In this document: piece after piece, positions 27,710 to 37,111 of the stretch
Layout of the letters: every line of letters starts with the position of its first letter
How positions within the stretch are numbered: position 1 is the stretch's first letter
Assembly: GCF_001013905.1 (NCBI RefSeq)
Contig: NZ_LN831790.1
Coordinates: forward strand, 3,982,001 to 4,046,000
DNA length: 64,000 nt
Origin: Streptomyces leeuwenhoekii
Lineage (GTDB): Bacteria > Actinomycetota > Actinomycetes > Streptomycetales > Streptomycetaceae
Direction of reading: 5' to 3'
The notes under the pieces: model-generated
What the model was told of the DNA's origin: nothing
The model's input: only the letters and a program-made list of their open reading frames with translations
Databases searched by the model: none
Translations under genes and position numbers: made by a program

Positions 27710-28604
27710 GACGAAGGCAATCACCGTCTCCGGCCTGCACAAGTCCTTCGGCCGGACACGCGCGCTCGACGGCCTGGACCTGGAGGTCGCGGCCGGCGAG
27801 GTGCACGGCTTCCTGGGCCCCAACGGCGCGGGCAAGTCCACCGCCATCCGCGTGCTGCTCGGCCTGCTGCGCGCCGACTCCGGCGCCGCTCAGGTGCTGG
27901 GCCGCGACCCGTGGGCGGACGCCGTCGAGGTGCACCGCCGGATCGCGTACGTGCCCGGGGACGTGACGCTGTGGCGCAACCTCTCCGGCGGCGAGGTCAT
28001 CGACCTCTACGGCCGGCTGCGCGGCGGACTCGACCGCGGGCGGCGCACCGAACTGATCGAGCGCTTCGAGCTGGACCCGACGAAGAAGGGCCGCACGTAC
28101 TCCAAGGGCAACCGGCAGAAGGTGGCCCTGGTCGCCGCGTTCGCCTCGGACGTCGACCTGCTGATCCTGGACGAGCCGACGAGCGGCCTGGACCCGCTGA
28201 TGGAGGAGGTCTTCCAGCGCTGCGTGGCCGAGGAGCGCGACCGGGGCCGGACCGTGCTGCTGTCCTCCCACATCCTCAGCGAGGTCGAGGAGCTGTGCGA
28301 CCGGGTGAGCATCATCCGCAAGGGGCGGACCGTGGAGAGCGGATCGCTCGCCGACCTGCGCCATCTGACGCGGACCAGCGTCACCGCCGAGCTGGCGGCC
28401 CCGCCGAACGGGCTGGCCCGGCTGCCGGGCGTGCACGACCTCGACGTCCAGGGGCACCGGGTGCGGCTCCAGGTCGACACCGACAAGCTCGACGCGGTGC
28501 TCAGGTCGCTGAGCGAGTCGGGGGTGCGGTCGCTGACGTCCACGCCGCCGACGCTGGAGGAGCTGTTCCTGCGCCACTACCAGGACGAGGCGGTGGCCCG
28601 ATGA
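27708..28604 (+). CDS. ABC transporter ATP-binding protein
   Basis: 298 residues. Walker [10 protein letters not shown] (about 38-46), signature region [11 protein letters not shown] (an LSGGQ variant, SKGNRQ, seen in drug-resistance exporters), Walker [15 protein letters not shown]-loop [11 protein letters not shown], and a C-terminal DUF4162-like extension. It powers the membrane partner encoded next, whose ATG overlaps the stop by 4 nt. The likely role is export of a drug or lipid under control of the divergent regulator. Confidence 0.96.
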   Translation: MTKAITVSGLHKSFGRTRALDGLDLEVAAGEVHGFLGPNGAGKSTAIRVLLGLLRADSGAAQVLGRDPWADAVEVHRRIAYVPGDVTLWRNLSGGEVIDLYGRLRGGLDRGRRTELIERFELDPTKKGRTYSKGNRQKVALVAAFASDVDLLILDEPTSGLDPLMEEVFQRCVAEERDRGRTVLLSSHILSEVEELCDRVSIIRKGRTVESGSLADLRHLTRTSVTAELAAPPNGLARLPGVHDLDVQGHRVRLQVDTDKLDAVLRSLSESGVRSLTSTPPTLEELFLRHYQDEAVAR

Positions 28605-30199
28605 CGACGCTCACGGCAGGCTTCGGCGGCGCACGCCGGCTCGCCGGGACCGGGACGCTGGTGCGGTTCGCGCTGCGCCGCGACCGGCTGATGATCCCGG
28701 TGTGGGTCGCGGTGAACGCGCTCATGGTCCTCTCCATGCCGAACACCCTGGAGAGCCTGTACGGCACCCCGGCCGAACGCGCCGGACTGATGCGGCAGAT
28801 GGAGACCAACGCCTCGCTGCGGGCGATGGTCGGCCCGGTCTTCGGCGATTCCCTGGGCGCCCTGACGGCCTGGCGGGTCGGCGTCTACGCCGGTGCCCTG
28901 GCGGCCGTGACGAGCCTGCTGCTCGTCGTCCGGCACACCCGGGACGAGGAGGAGAGCGGACGGCAGGAACTGGTCGCCTCCGGGATGGTGGGCCACCGGG
29001 CTCCCCTGACGGCCGCCCTGCTGACCGCGGGGGTCGCGAACGCGGTGCTGGCGGTGCTGGTGGCGGCGGGGCTCGCCGGGCGGGGAGCCGCCGGAGCCCT
29101 GGCCCTCGGGCTCGGCATCGCGGGCACCGGCATGGTCTTCGCCACGATGGCGGCGATCGTCGCCCAGCTCACGGAGAGCGCCCGGCAGGCCCGGGGCCTG
29201 ACCGCGGCCGTCCTCGGCGCGGCGTTCGTGCTGCGCGCGGCCGGCGACTCGGCCGCCGACGACGGTTCCTCGGCGCTGACCTGGATCTCGCCGCTGGGCT
29301 GGCTGGAGAACCTGCGGGCGTACGCCGGTGAGCGCTGGTGGGTGCTGCTGCTGTTCACCGGGGCGGCGCTGGCGCAGGGCGCGGTGGCGTACGCGCTGGC
29401 CGGGCGCCGGGACCTCGGCATGAGCTTCCTGCCGGCCCGGCCCGGGCCCGCCGCCGGGCGCCTGGGCACGGCCGGCGCGCTGGCCTGGCGGTTGCAGCGG
29501 GGCGCCGTGCTCGGCTGGAGCATCGGCTTCCTGCTCGCCGGGATCGTCTACGGCTCGATGACCGAGGGCGCGGCCGATCTGGTCGGCGACAACGAGCGGG
29601 CCCGCGAGATCATCGCGCGGATGGGCGGGCAGGCCGGGCTGACGGACGCGTTCGTCTCCGCCATGGTCGGCATGCTCGGCCTGGTCGCCGCGCTGTACGT
29701 GGTGGCGTCGGTGCTGCGGCTGAACGGCGAGGAGACCTCGGGGCGGGCCGAGCCGGTGCTGGCGGGCGCGGTGGGCCGGCTGCGCTGGGCCGCCGGGCAT
29801 CTGGTGATCGCCTTCGGCGGCGCCGCGCTCATCCTGCTGCTCGCCGGTGCCGGGTACGCCCTCGGTTACGGCAGGGACGCCGGCCCCCTCCTGGCGGCCT
29901 GCCTGGTCCAGCTCCCGGCGGTGTGGGTGATCGGCGGTGCGGCCGTACTGCTGCACGGGCTGCTGCCGCGGGCGGCCGTGGCGGCGTGGGGCGTGGCCGG
30001 GGCGGTGCTGCTGCTCGGCTGGGTCGGCCCGGCGCTGGACCTGCCGCGGGCGGTGCTGGAGGTGTCGCCGTTCGGGCATCTGCCGAAGGTGCCGGGCGGG
30101 GAGATGGAGTGGGAACCGGTGCTGGTGCTGACCGCGCTGGCGGCGGCACTGTCCATCTCGGGACTGGTGGCGTTGCGGCGCCGGGACATGACGTCGTGA
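28601..30199 (+). CDS. ABC exporter permease (large two-lobed type)
   Basis: 532 residues with about 12 predicted membrane helices in two similar halves (N-terminal half starts [21 protein letters not shown]; second half starts [25 protein letters not shown]). This single-subunit duplicated permease is typical of actinobacterial anti-microbial exporters. It is coupled by ATGA overlap to the ATPase gene and by GTGA overlap to the next small gene. Confidence 0.92.
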   Translation: MTTLTAGFGGARRLAGTGTLVRFALRRDRLMIPVWVAVNALMVLSMPNTLESLYGTPAERAGLMRQMETNASLRAMVGPVFGDSLGALTAWRVGVYAGALAAVTSLLLVVRHTRDEEESGRQELVASGMVGHRAPLTAALLTAGVANAVLAVLVAAGLAGRGAAGALALGLGIAGTGMVFATMAAIVAQLTESARQARGLTAAVLGAAFVLRAAGDSAADDGSSALTWISPLGWLENLRAYAGERWWVLLLFTGAALAQGAVAYALAGRRDLGMSFLPARPGPAAGRLGTAGALAWRLQRGAVLGWSIGFLLAGIVYGSMTEGAADLVGDNERAREIIARMGGQAGLTDAFVSAMVGMLGLVAALYVVASVLRLNGEETSGRAEPVLAGAVGRLRWAAGHLVIAFGGAALILLLAGAGYALGYGRDAGPLLAACLVQLPAVWVIGGAAVLLHGLLPRAAVAAWGVAGAVLLLGWVGPALDLPRAVLEVSPFGHLPKVPGGEMEWEPVLVLTALAAALSISGLVALRRRDMTS

Positions 30200-30495
30200 C
30201 GGAAACCGCGGCCGGTGCGGGGGCGTCCTCCCCGGTCGTGACGAGGGACGCGACGACCTGCGGCGGATGCCTGCTGTCGGCGGCCGGTACCACGGCGGCG
30301 ACGCTGTGGTGGGGGACCTCCGGCCGCACGCGGCGGCACCTCGGCAACGGCTTCGAGGGCGAGGGCACCGACTACGGCGTCCTGTGGACCGAACTGCCCC
30401 TCGTCGCCGTCGCCGGTGCCGCCCTGCCCGCCCTCGTCTGGGGACTGGTCGCGTACGCGCTGAGCCGGAGGCGGCGCTCAGAGCGACACCGGTAG
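30196..30495 (+). CDS. Small membrane protein, third gene of the exporter operon
   Basis: 99 residues from GTG, overlapping the permease stop by 4 nt. Two hydrophobic stretches, about residues 22-40 (TTCGGCLLSAAGTTAATLWW) and 68-90 (LPLVAVAGAALPALVWGLVAYAL), then a basic tail RRRRS. No family recognised; an accessory subunit or unrelated passenger. Its last 18 nt overlap the 3' end of the convergent P450 gene. Confidence 0.7.
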   Translation: MTETAAGAGASSPVVTRDATTCGGCLLSAAGTTAATLWWGTSGRTRRHLGNGFEGEGTDYGVLWTELPLVAVAGAALPALVWGLVAYALSRRRRSERHR

Positions 30496-31680
30496 CCCCG
30501 CCGGCCCCCGGATGACGAAGTTCGGTTTGCGTTCCGGTTCCGCCGCGAGCGCGAGGGCCGGGGCCTTCTCCAGCAGGGCGGTCATCGAGGCGGCCAGTTC
30601 GATGCGGGCGAGCGGGGCGCCGATGCAGTAGTGGATGCCGGCGCTGAAGGAGATGTGCGGGTTGTCCGCGCGGGTCAGGTCGAGCCGCCCGGGGTCGGTG
30701 AAGACCGCCGGGTCGTGGTTGGCGGAGCCGAACAGCAGGGCCAGCTCCGCGCCGCGCGGGATCACCGTGCCGTCGATCTCGATGTCCTCCAGGACCCAGC
30801 GTTCGAAGAGCTGGAGCGGGGTGTCGTAGCGCAGCAGCTCCTCCACGGCCGTGGGGACCAGGGAGTGGTCGGCGCGCAGGGCGGCCAACTGGGCGGGGTG
30901 GCGCAGCAGCGCCCACCAGCCGTTGACGGTGGCGTTCACGGTGGCCTCGTGGCCCGCGTTCAGCAGCAGCACACAGGTGGAGATCATCTCCTGCTCGGTG
31001 AGCCGGTCGCCCTCGTCGTGGGCCGCGATCAGCCCGGAGATCAGGTCCTCGCCGGGCTTCTCGCGCCGGGCGGCGATCAGCTCGCGCAGGTACTCCGAGA
31101 ACTCCACCGACGCCCGCACGGCCCGCCGTGCCGTCTCCTCGGACGGGTTCAGCTCGTACATCCCGCAGATGTCCGCCGACCACGGCCGCAGCGCCGCCCG
31201 GTCGGCCTCGGGGATCCCCAGCATCTCGGCGATCACCGCGACCGGCAGCGGCTCCGCCACGTCCGTCAGCAGATCGCCGCCGCCCGCCGCGACCAGGCCG
31301 GACACCAGCTCGTCGGCGAGACCGCGCACGTACGGCACGAGCCGCTCCACCGTGCGCGGTGTGAACGCCTTCGACACCAGGCGGCGGATCCGGGTGTGGT
31401 CCGGCGGCTCCAGGTCGAGCATCCCGTGGTCGTTGAGGGTGTGGAACGGCTCGTGCTCCGGGGGCGGCGGGGTGCGGCCGAACTCCTCGTGCGTGAAGCG
31501 GTGCAGGTAGGTGCGGCCCAGGCGGCGGTCGCGCAGCAGCGCGGAGACGTCCGCGTGGTGCGGGACGAGCCACTGGCCCGTCGGCTCGTAGTGGTGCACG
31601 CGGCCCCGGGCCCGCAGCTCGGCGTAGGCGGGGTAGGGGTCGGCGACGAACGCGGGGTCCCACGGGTCGAAGGCGGCCAT
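30478..31680 (-). CDS. Cytochrome P450
   Basis: 400 residues, typical soluble bacterial P450. The I-helix oxygen motif is AGHEAT, the K-helix ExxR is in VEELLRYDTP, and the heme ligand is Cys352 in FSAGIHYCIGAPLAR. It resembles the CYP107 group by eye; Streptomyces coelicolor has a CYP107 member in this neighbourhood, but this was not searched. No ferredoxin or reductase gene is adjacent, so electron partners come from elsewhere. Substrate unknown. Its 3' end overlaps the exporter operon's last gene tail to tail. Confidence 0.95.
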   Translation of the reverse strand: MAAFDPWDPAFVADPYPAYAELRARGRVHHYEPTGQWLVPHHADVSALLRDRRLGRTYLHRFTHEEFGRTPPPPEHEPFHTLNDHGMLDLEPPDHTRIRRLVSKAFTPRTVERLVPYVRGLADELVSGLVAAGGGDLLTDVAEPLPVAVIAEMLGIPEADRAALRPWSADICGMYELNPSEETARRAVRASVEFSEYLRELIAARREKPGEDLISGLIAAHDEGDRLTEQEMISTCVLLLNAGHEATVNATVNGWWALLRHPAQLAALRADHSLVPTAVEELLRYDTPLQLFERWVLEDIEIDGTVIPRGAELALLFGSANHDPAVFTDPGRLDLTRADNPHISFSAGIHYCIGAPLARIELAASMTALLEKAPALALAAEPERKPNFVIRGPAGLPVSL

Positions 31681-31745
31681 GGACGGACGCTACCCGGGCG
31701 GCCCCAGACCCGGCCAGGGCCGGCCGGGCGGCCCGGGCCGCCGTG

Positions 31746-32411
31746 TCAGCCGGGCGTCACCAGCCTCGCCTCGTACGCGAAGACCGCCGCCTGCGTCCGG
31801 TCCCGCAGCCCCAGCTTGACCAGGATGCGGCTGACGTGGGTCTTGACGGTCGACTCGGCGACCACCAGCCGCTCGGCGATCTCCGCGTTGGACAGCCCCT
31901 GTGCGATCAGGACCAGCACCTCCGTCTCGCGCTCGGTCAGTTCGCCGTACGCCGCCGGGGCGGGGCCCGGCCGGCGCGGGGTGCCGGCGAGCCGGGAGAA
32001 CTCGGTGATCAGGCGTTTGGTGACCGAGGGCGCCAGCAGTGCCTCACCGGAGGCCACCACCCGTACGCCCTCGGCGAGCCGGCGGGCCGAGGCGTCCTTC
32101 AGCAGGAAGCCGGAGGCGCCCGCGCGCAGGGCCTGGTAGACGTACTCGTCGAGGTCGAAGGTGGTCAGCACGAGGACCTTCGCGGTGACGTCGGCGGCGA
32201 CGATCTCCCGGGTGGCCTCGATGCCGTTCAGCTCGGGCATGCGGATGTCCATCAGGACGACGTCGGGTCGCAGTTCGCGGACCTTCTCCACCGCCTCGCG
32301 GCCGTTGACCGCCTCGCCGGCGACCTCGATGTCCGGCATAGCGTTCAGCAGGACGGAGAAGCCCTCGCGCACCATCATCTGGTCGTCCGCGATCAGCACG
32401 CGGATGGTCAT
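31746..32411 (-). CDS. NarL/FixJ-type response regulator
   Basis: 221 residues. Receiver domain 1-120 with acidic pair Asp9/Asp10, phosphoacceptor Asp55 (VVLMDIRMPE), Thr in VLVLTTF and Lys in FLLKDAS; LuxR-type helix-turn-helix at about 150-215 (LTERETEVLVLIAQGLSNAEIAERLVVAESTVKTHVSRIL). Its start overlaps the histidine kinase stop by 4 nt, so both are made together. Target genes unknown; the adjacent P450 is a possible but unsupported target. Confidence 0.96.
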   Translation of the reverse strand: MTIRVLIADDQMMVREGFSVLLNAMPDIEVAGEAVNGREAVEKVRELRPDVVLMDIRMPELNGIEATREIVAADVTAKVLVLTTFDLDEYVYQALRAGASGFLLKDASARRLAEGVRVVASGEALLAPSVTKRLITEFSRLAGTPRRPGPAPAAYGELTERETEVLVLIAQGLSNAEIAERLVVAESTVKTHVSRILVKLGLRDRTQAAVFAYEARLVTPG

Positions 32412-33772
32412 GCGCCGCCCTCGCCCGCGGTGGGGACCGGCAGGAACACCGCCACCTCGTAGCCCCCGTCGTCCGCCGGGCCCGCCGTCATCTCGCCGTC
32501 CAGCATGGACACCCGCTCCCGCATGCCGGCGATGCCGTGCCCGGCGCCGGGCGAGGGCTTGACGAGGGACGGGGCGGGCACCGGGCCGTTGACGACGCGC
32601 AGGCCCAGTCCGCCCAGGACGTAGGAGACCTCGACGCGGGCGCTCGCGCCGGGGGCGTGCCGCAGGGTGTTGCTCAGCGCCTCCTGCACGATCCGGTACG
32701 CCGACAGCTCCACCCCGGGCGGCAGGTCGCGGACCGCGCCGGTGACCGCCTTCTCCACGCTCAGGCCCGCGTCCCGCACATTGGCGAGCAGCGCGTCCAG
32801 GTCGGCGAGGGTGGGCTGCGGGCCGTGCGGCGCCTCGTAGTCCTCGGCGCGTACGACGCCCAGGACGCGGCGCAGCTCGGTGAGGGCCGCGACCGCGTTC
32901 TCGCGGATGGTGGCGAAGGCCCGCTCCAGCTCCGGCGGCGGGTTCTCGACCCGGTAGGGGGCGGCCTCGGCCTGGATGGCGACCACCGACATGTGGTGGG
33001 CGACCACGTCGTGCAGCTCGCGGGCGATGGTGGTGCGCTCCTCCAGCAGGGTGCGCCGGGAGCGCTCGTGCGCGGTGACGGTCCGCTGGGCGGTCACCTC
33101 GCGGCGGGCGTCGCGGCGGATGTGCCAGACGGTGGCCGTCAGCAGGGCCAGCGCCGAGACGACCAGCATGGGCGCGGTGTTGGAGTCGTAGTACCCCCAG
33201 CCGAGGACGACCGCCACGGTGAAGGCGTAGGCGGCCGTCATGATCCACATCCAGGCGGCCGTGCGCGGCCGGGTGCGCAGGGCCACGACGACCAGGACCA
33301 CGAGATGGCAGACGAAGCTGCCGGGCAGCCACGGCCAGTCACCCGAGGACTCGCTGCCGAGGCCCGCCACGACCGGGGTGGACACCATGGACATCCAGAA
33401 CGCGCCGACCGGGCGGATCAGCGTCACCAGCACCGGCACCGCGCACAGCAGCCCGCGCAGCAGGGCCAGGGGGCCTTCGGAAGTGCCACTGACCACGGAC
33501 CCGGCCCAGAACGTCACCAGGGCGGCCAGCCCCACCACCGCGTGCGGGACGTGCCCCGCGTAGGACCGCAGGCGGCCGGGGAGCCGGCGCGCCACCGGCC
33601 CGTCCGCGGCCGTCCGGGGCAGCGGACGGTAGGCGAACGCGTCGTGGAACAGCTCCTGGCGCAGGCCCCGCAGTGCGTCGGCGGCGGCCCGGAATTCCGG
33701 GCTGCGCGGCTGGTACGCGCCGAACTCGCCGCGCGGCGGTATCGGCTGCTTCTGCGTCGTCGTCTCGGTCAC
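32408..33772 (-). CDS. Sensor histidine kinase (HisKA_3 type)
   Basis: 454 residues from GTG. An N-terminal cytoplasmic stretch with a duplicated-looking Pro/Arg segment precedes about six membrane helices in the region 80-205; then a coiled linker (REVTAQRTVTAHERSRRTLLEERTTIARELHDVVAHHMSVV) with the phosphoacceptor His in ELHDVVAHH and an HATPase domain (LSAYRIVQEALSNTLRHAPGA, GHGIAGMRERV). Partner of the overlapping response regulator. Confidence 0.95.
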   Translation of the reverse strand: MTETTTQKQPIPPRGEFGAYQPRSPEFRAAADALRGLRQELFHDAFAYRPLPRTAADGPVARRLPGRLRSYAGHVPHAVVGLAALVTFWAGSVVSGTSEGPLALLRGLLCAVPVLVTLIRPVGAFWMSMVSTPVVAGLGSESSGDWPWLPGSFVCHLVVLVVVALRTRPRTAAWMWIMTAAYAFTVAVVLGWGYYDSNTAPMLVVSALALLTATVWHIRRDARREVTAQRTVTAHERSRRTLLEERTTIARELHDVVAHHMSVVAIQAEAAPYRVENPPPELERAFATIRENAVAALTELRRVLGVVRAEDYEAPHGPQPTLADLDALLANVRDAGLSVEKAVTGAVRDLPPGVELSAYRIVQEALSNTLRHAPGASARVEVSYVLGGLGLRVVNGPVPAPSLVKPSPGAGHGIAGMRERVSMLDGEMTAGPADDGGYEVAVFLPVPTAGEGGA

Positions 33773-33926
33773 GTCGGCAACCGTAGGCGCGGACGGCGGT
33801 CAGGTCGTCACCGGTGAGACGGGTTCCGCGGAATCCGTCTCAAGTACTACGCGGCTCCGCCGGGCTGGGGGCGGCGGGGAGGCGGGACCGTGCGTGGCGT
33901 TCCGCCCGGCGCCCCCGGCCCGCCCG

Positions 33927-34838
33927 TCACCACGCCAGTTGCGCGATCTCCTCCGCGACCACCGCGCAGGCGTCCGCCGCCGGGTCGATGAGCGGGAAGT
34001 GGCCGACGTCCTCCAGGAGCGTGACGCCCACCACCTCGCCCGCCCTGGCCGCCGCCTCCGCGTACGACTCGGCGACCGCCTGCGGCACGTCGATGTCGGT
34101 GCGGCCCTGGACGAGGGTGGTCGCGATGCCGGTGGGCAGCAGCAGCGCCGGGTCGGCGTACGGCCGGTGCCGGGCGAACCCCTCGTCGCCGCCGAGGAGT
34201 TGCCGCACCGCGCCGCCGCACACGCCGAGCTCGTCGGCGAGGGCGAAGTCGGCGATCGGGGCGAGGGCGACCACGCCGCGCAGCGGCGGCGGCCCGTCGG
34301 TGCGCCAGGGGGCCGTCCCGGGCAGGACGTGCCGGGCCGCCGCCCACAGGGCGAGGTGGCCGCCCGCCGAATGGCCGGTGAGCACCGTCCGCCGCACGTC
34401 GGCCCGCGGCAGGCACCGGCGGACGAGCCCGGGCAGCGCGTCGAGCGCGGCGGCCACGTCGTCGAAGGTGTCGGGCCAGCGCCCCGCGGTCCGGCCGTCA
34501 TCGCCCTCGCCCTCCGCTCCCCTGCGGTACTCCACGCTGGCGACGGCGAAGCCCCGGCGGGCCAGGAAGGCGGCGAACGGGCTGACGTGGCGGCGGTCGT
34601 ACGGGGCCCGCCAGGCGCCGCCGTGCAGGACCACCACCACGGGGGCCGGGCCGCCGGGACCCGCCGTGCCGCGCGGGGCGTAGAAGTCGATCACCTGGTC
34701 GGGGTGGCCGCCGTAGGCGGCGGTGGCGTCGGGGACGGCCGCCGGGTGCGAGAAGGCCGACTTCTCCTCCGCGGCGGCGCGGGCCGCGGGGTCGCCGGCG
34801 GGGACGGCGGCGTTCTGCGGGGCTGCGGCGTCCGGCAT
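33927..34838 (-). CDS. Alpha/beta hydrolase with HGGxW motif, possible kynurenine formamidase
   Basis: 303 residues. Oxyanion motif VVVLHGGAWRAP (about 90-100), nucleophile GHSAGGH, and Asp/His late in the chain (QGRTDIDVP, DVGHFPLID). HGGxW plus GHSAG is the pattern of BNA7/AFMID-type kynurenine formamidases as well as of many esterases. The gene lies 1.1 kb from kynU-kynA, separated only by a TetR gene; it would supply the missing middle step. That assignment is inference. Start set by GAGAGG 9 nt before the ATG. Confidence 0.75.
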   Translation of the reverse strand: MPDAAAPQNAAVPAGDPAARAAAEEKSAFSHPAAVPDATAAYGGHPDQVIDFYAPRGTAGPGGPAPVVVVLHGGAWRAPYDRRHVSPFAAFLARRGFAVASVEYRRGAEGEGDDGRTAGRWPDTFDDVAAALDALPGLVRRCLPRADVRRTVLTGHSAGGHLALWAAARHVLPGTAPWRTDGPPPLRGVVALAPIADFALADELGVCGGAVRQLLGGDEGFARHRPYADPALLLPTGIATTLVQGRTDIDVPQAVAESYAEAAARAGEVVGVTLLEDVGHFPLIDPAADACAVVAEEIAQLAW

Positions 34839-34927
34839 GCTCAACCTCTCAGCGACATCACGGTGTTGGCGGACCGGGAGGGGAATTCGGCCGTTGGCGG
34901 GACGGTACCAGGCCGGTGACGTGCGCG

Positions 34928-34941
34928 GACACGGCCGTGTC
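34928..34941. promoter_or_regulatory. Candidate TetR operator
   Basis: GACACGGCCGTGTC is a perfect 14-bp palindrome in the 194-bp gap between the hydrolase gene (minus) and the TetR gene (plus), about 90 bp from each start: where a TetR-type repressor controlling both genes would bind. Confidence 0.5.
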
Positions 34942-35032
34942 ACGCTGGGTGAGGATCAAACGGTCCCCCTGTTCCGTTACGCTGGCGGGGTACCCGGCGA
35001 CGGGGCCCGGCTCTTGTGGAGGAGGCACCGAG

Positions 35033-35671
35033 ATGCCCGCCGAACCCGGCACCGTACGTCCCGGCGGACGCACCGCCCGGGTCCGTGCCGCCGTGCTGCG
35101 CGCGGCCGGCGACGTCCTGGCCGAGCAGGGCTTCGACCGGCTCGACCTGGCCGACATCGCGCGCCGGGCCGAGGTCGGCAAGACGACCGTGTACCGGCGC
35201 TGGGGCTCGGTGACCGGCCTGGTGGCCGACCTGCTCGCGGACATGGCCGAGCAGTCGCTGCCCCGCACCGAGACCGGCTCCGTCCTCGGCGATCTGACGG
35301 CCAACGCCGACCTCGTCCGGCGGACCCTCGCCGACCCCCGTCAGGGGCCCCTGTTCCGCGCGGTCATCGCCGCCGCGGCCTGCGACGCCCGGACGGCACG
35401 GGCGCTGCGGCGGTTCTACGACGTGCGGGTGGCCGAGTGGGCGCCCTGCGTCGAGCAGGGCGTGGCGCGCGGGGAGCTGCCCGCGGGCACGGACGCGGCG
35501 GCGGTGGTCCGCGCGGTGTCCGCCCCGCTGTACTACACCCTGCTCACCACCGGCGAGGCCCCGGACGCCGCCGCCGCGGACCGCGCGGCCCGCGCCGCCT
35601 TCGCCGCCGCGGCGGCCGGGGTGTACGTCACCGGGGACCCGGCAGCGGGCCCCGGACCGTCCCCCGCCTGA
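35033..35671 (+). CDS. TetR family transcriptional regulator
   Basis: 212 residues with GGAGGAGG upstream of the ATG. Helix-turn-helix at about 20-65 (VLRAAGDVLAEQGFDRLDLADIARRAEVGKTTVYRRWGSVTGLV); the C-terminal domain resembles TetR_C_11/16 ligand-binding bundles. It is divergent from the alpha/beta hydrolase gene and is probably its regulator; kyn genes lie downstream on the other strand. Confidence 0.93.
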   Translation: MPAEPGTVRPGGRTARVRAAVLRAAGDVLAEQGFDRLDLADIARRAEVGKTTVYRRWGSVTGLVADLLADMAEQSLPRTETGSVLGDLTANADLVRRTLADPRQGPLFRAVIAAAACDARTARALRRFYDVRVAEWAPCVEQGVARGELPAGTDAAAVVRAVSAPLYYTLLTTGEAPDAAAADRAARAAFAAAAAGVYVTGDPAAGPGPSPA

Positions 35672-35792
35672 CCCCGGGCGCCCGCCAGGGCGCCCGGGGC
35701 CCCGCGGGGGCACCCGCACAGTGTCTTTCGTCTGGATCAGGCCGGATCAGGGAGCGGGGTCCGGTGCCGTGCATCGCAAGGCGGAGGAGGGC

Positions 35793-35872
35793 GCCATGGC
35801 GGAGCCATGGCAAGCGACGACGACGCGGCGGTGGGGGTCCCTCCCGCGCGAGCGAAGCCGAGCGGGGGAAGG
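35793..35872. repeat. Hairpin cluster including a common Streptomyces intergenic repeat
   Basis: GCCATGG (35793-35799) and CCATGGC (35805-35811) form a perfect 7-bp stem with a 5-nt loop. At 35832-35872 is a copy of the familiar Streptomyces intergenic element of the form GGGGGTCCC...GCGAGCGAAGCCGAGCGGGGGA, itself foldable. Both lie between the convergent TetR and kynU genes and may end transcription. Confidence 0.6.
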
Positions 35873-35914
35873 GTGCCAGACCCCGCGAGCCCGGCCCGAT
35901 CCGAACGAGAGGCC

Positions 35915-37111
35915 CTAGGTGAGCGCCTCCCCGAGCACCTCCGCCAGCACCCGGGCCGCCCGCTCCACATCCGCGAAGCCGACGTACAGCGGGGTGAAGC
36001 CGAAGCGCAGCACGTCCGGGGCGCGGAAGTCGCCGACCACGCCCCGCTCGATCAGCCGCTTCATGACGTCACCGGCGTCGTCGCAGCGCAGGGCGACCTG
36101 GCTGCCGCGCTCGGCGTGCGCCGCCGGCGTCACCGACTCCACCCGCCCCGGCGGGGCGTACGCGCGCACGCACTCCTCGAAGAAGTCCGTCAGCGCCAGC
36201 GACTTGGCCCGCACCGCCTCGATCGAGACGCCGTCCCACACCTTGAGCGCCGCCTCCAGGGCGAGCATGGAGAGGATGTCCGGCGTGCCGACCCGGCCGC
36301 GCGGGGCGCCGGAGGCCGGCTCGTAGGCGCCGCGCATGCCGAACGGCTCGGCGTGCGAGTTCCAGCCCGGCAGCGGCGAGTCGAAGCGGGACTGGAGGTC
36401 GCGGCGCACATACAGGTACGCGGGCGAGCCGGGGCCGCCGTTGAGGTACTTGTAGGTGCAGCCGACCGCCAGGTCGACGCCGTGCTCGTCGAGGCCGACC
36501 GGCAGCGCGCCCGCGCTGTGGCACAGGTCCCACACGGCGTACGCCCCCGCCGCGTGCACCGCGGCCGTGAGCGCGGGCAGGTCGTGCAGCCGCCCGGTGC
36601 GGTAGTCGACGTGGTTGAGCAGCACGGCGGCGGTGCGCTCCCCGAGCGCGGCCGGCACCTCGGCCGGGGTCACCGGCCGCAGCGTGCGGCCGGTCAGCCG
36701 GGCCGCCGACTCGGCGATGTAGCCGTCGGTCGGGAAGGTCGTGGCGTCGACGAGGATCTCGTCGCGCCCCTCCCCCGCCATCCGCACCGCCGCGACCAGC
36801 GCCTTGAACACGTTGACGCTGGTGGAGTCGCCCACGACGATCTGCCCGGCCGCCGCGCCGACCAGCGGGGCGATCCGGTCGCCGATCCGCTCGGGCGCGG
36901 TCCACCAGCCGCTCTCCTCCCAGGAGCGGATGCGCAGCTCGCCCCACTGGCGGCGCACCACGTCGTCCACCGCCGCGGGGACGTTCGCCGGGAGCGCGCC
37001 CAGCGAGTTGCCGTCCAGGTACACCACGTCGTCCAGGACGAACCGGTCGCGCAGCCCGCCGAGCGGGTCGGCGGCGTCCAGTTCCCCGGCCTTCCTCATG
37101 AGGTCAGACAT
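35915..37111 (-). CDS. kynU: Kynureninase
   Basis: 398 residues. PLP enzyme splitting kynurenine to anthranilate (or 3-hydroxykynurenine to 3-hydroxyanthranilate) and alanine. The expected Schiff-base lysine is Lys221 in VGCTYKYLNGGPGSPA; YLDGNSLGALP near the N terminus and NHVDYRTG in the middle are family signatures. It overlaps the upstream kynA by 8 nt, so the two are coupled. In actinomycetes the anthranilate can feed catabolism or antibiotic assembly. Confidence 0.96.
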   Translation of the reverse strand: MSDLMRKAGELDAADPLGGLRDRFVLDDVVYLDGNSLGALPANVPAAVDDVVRRQWGELRIRSWEESGWWTAPERIGDRIAPLVGAAAGQIVVGDSTSVNVFKALVAAVRMAGEGRDEILVDATTFPTDGYIAESAARLTGRTLRPVTPAEVPAALGERTAAVLLNHVDYRTGRLHDLPALTAAVHAAGAYAVWDLCHSAGALPVGLDEHGVDLAVGCTYKYLNGGPGSPAYLYVRRDLQSRFDSPLPGWNSHAEPFGMRGAYEPASGAPRGRVGTPDILSMLALEAALKVWDGVSIEAVRAKSLALTDFFEECVRAYAPPGRVESVTPAAHAERGSQVALRCDDAGDVMKRLIERGVVGDFRAPDVLRFGFTPLYVGFADVERAARVLAEVLGEALT

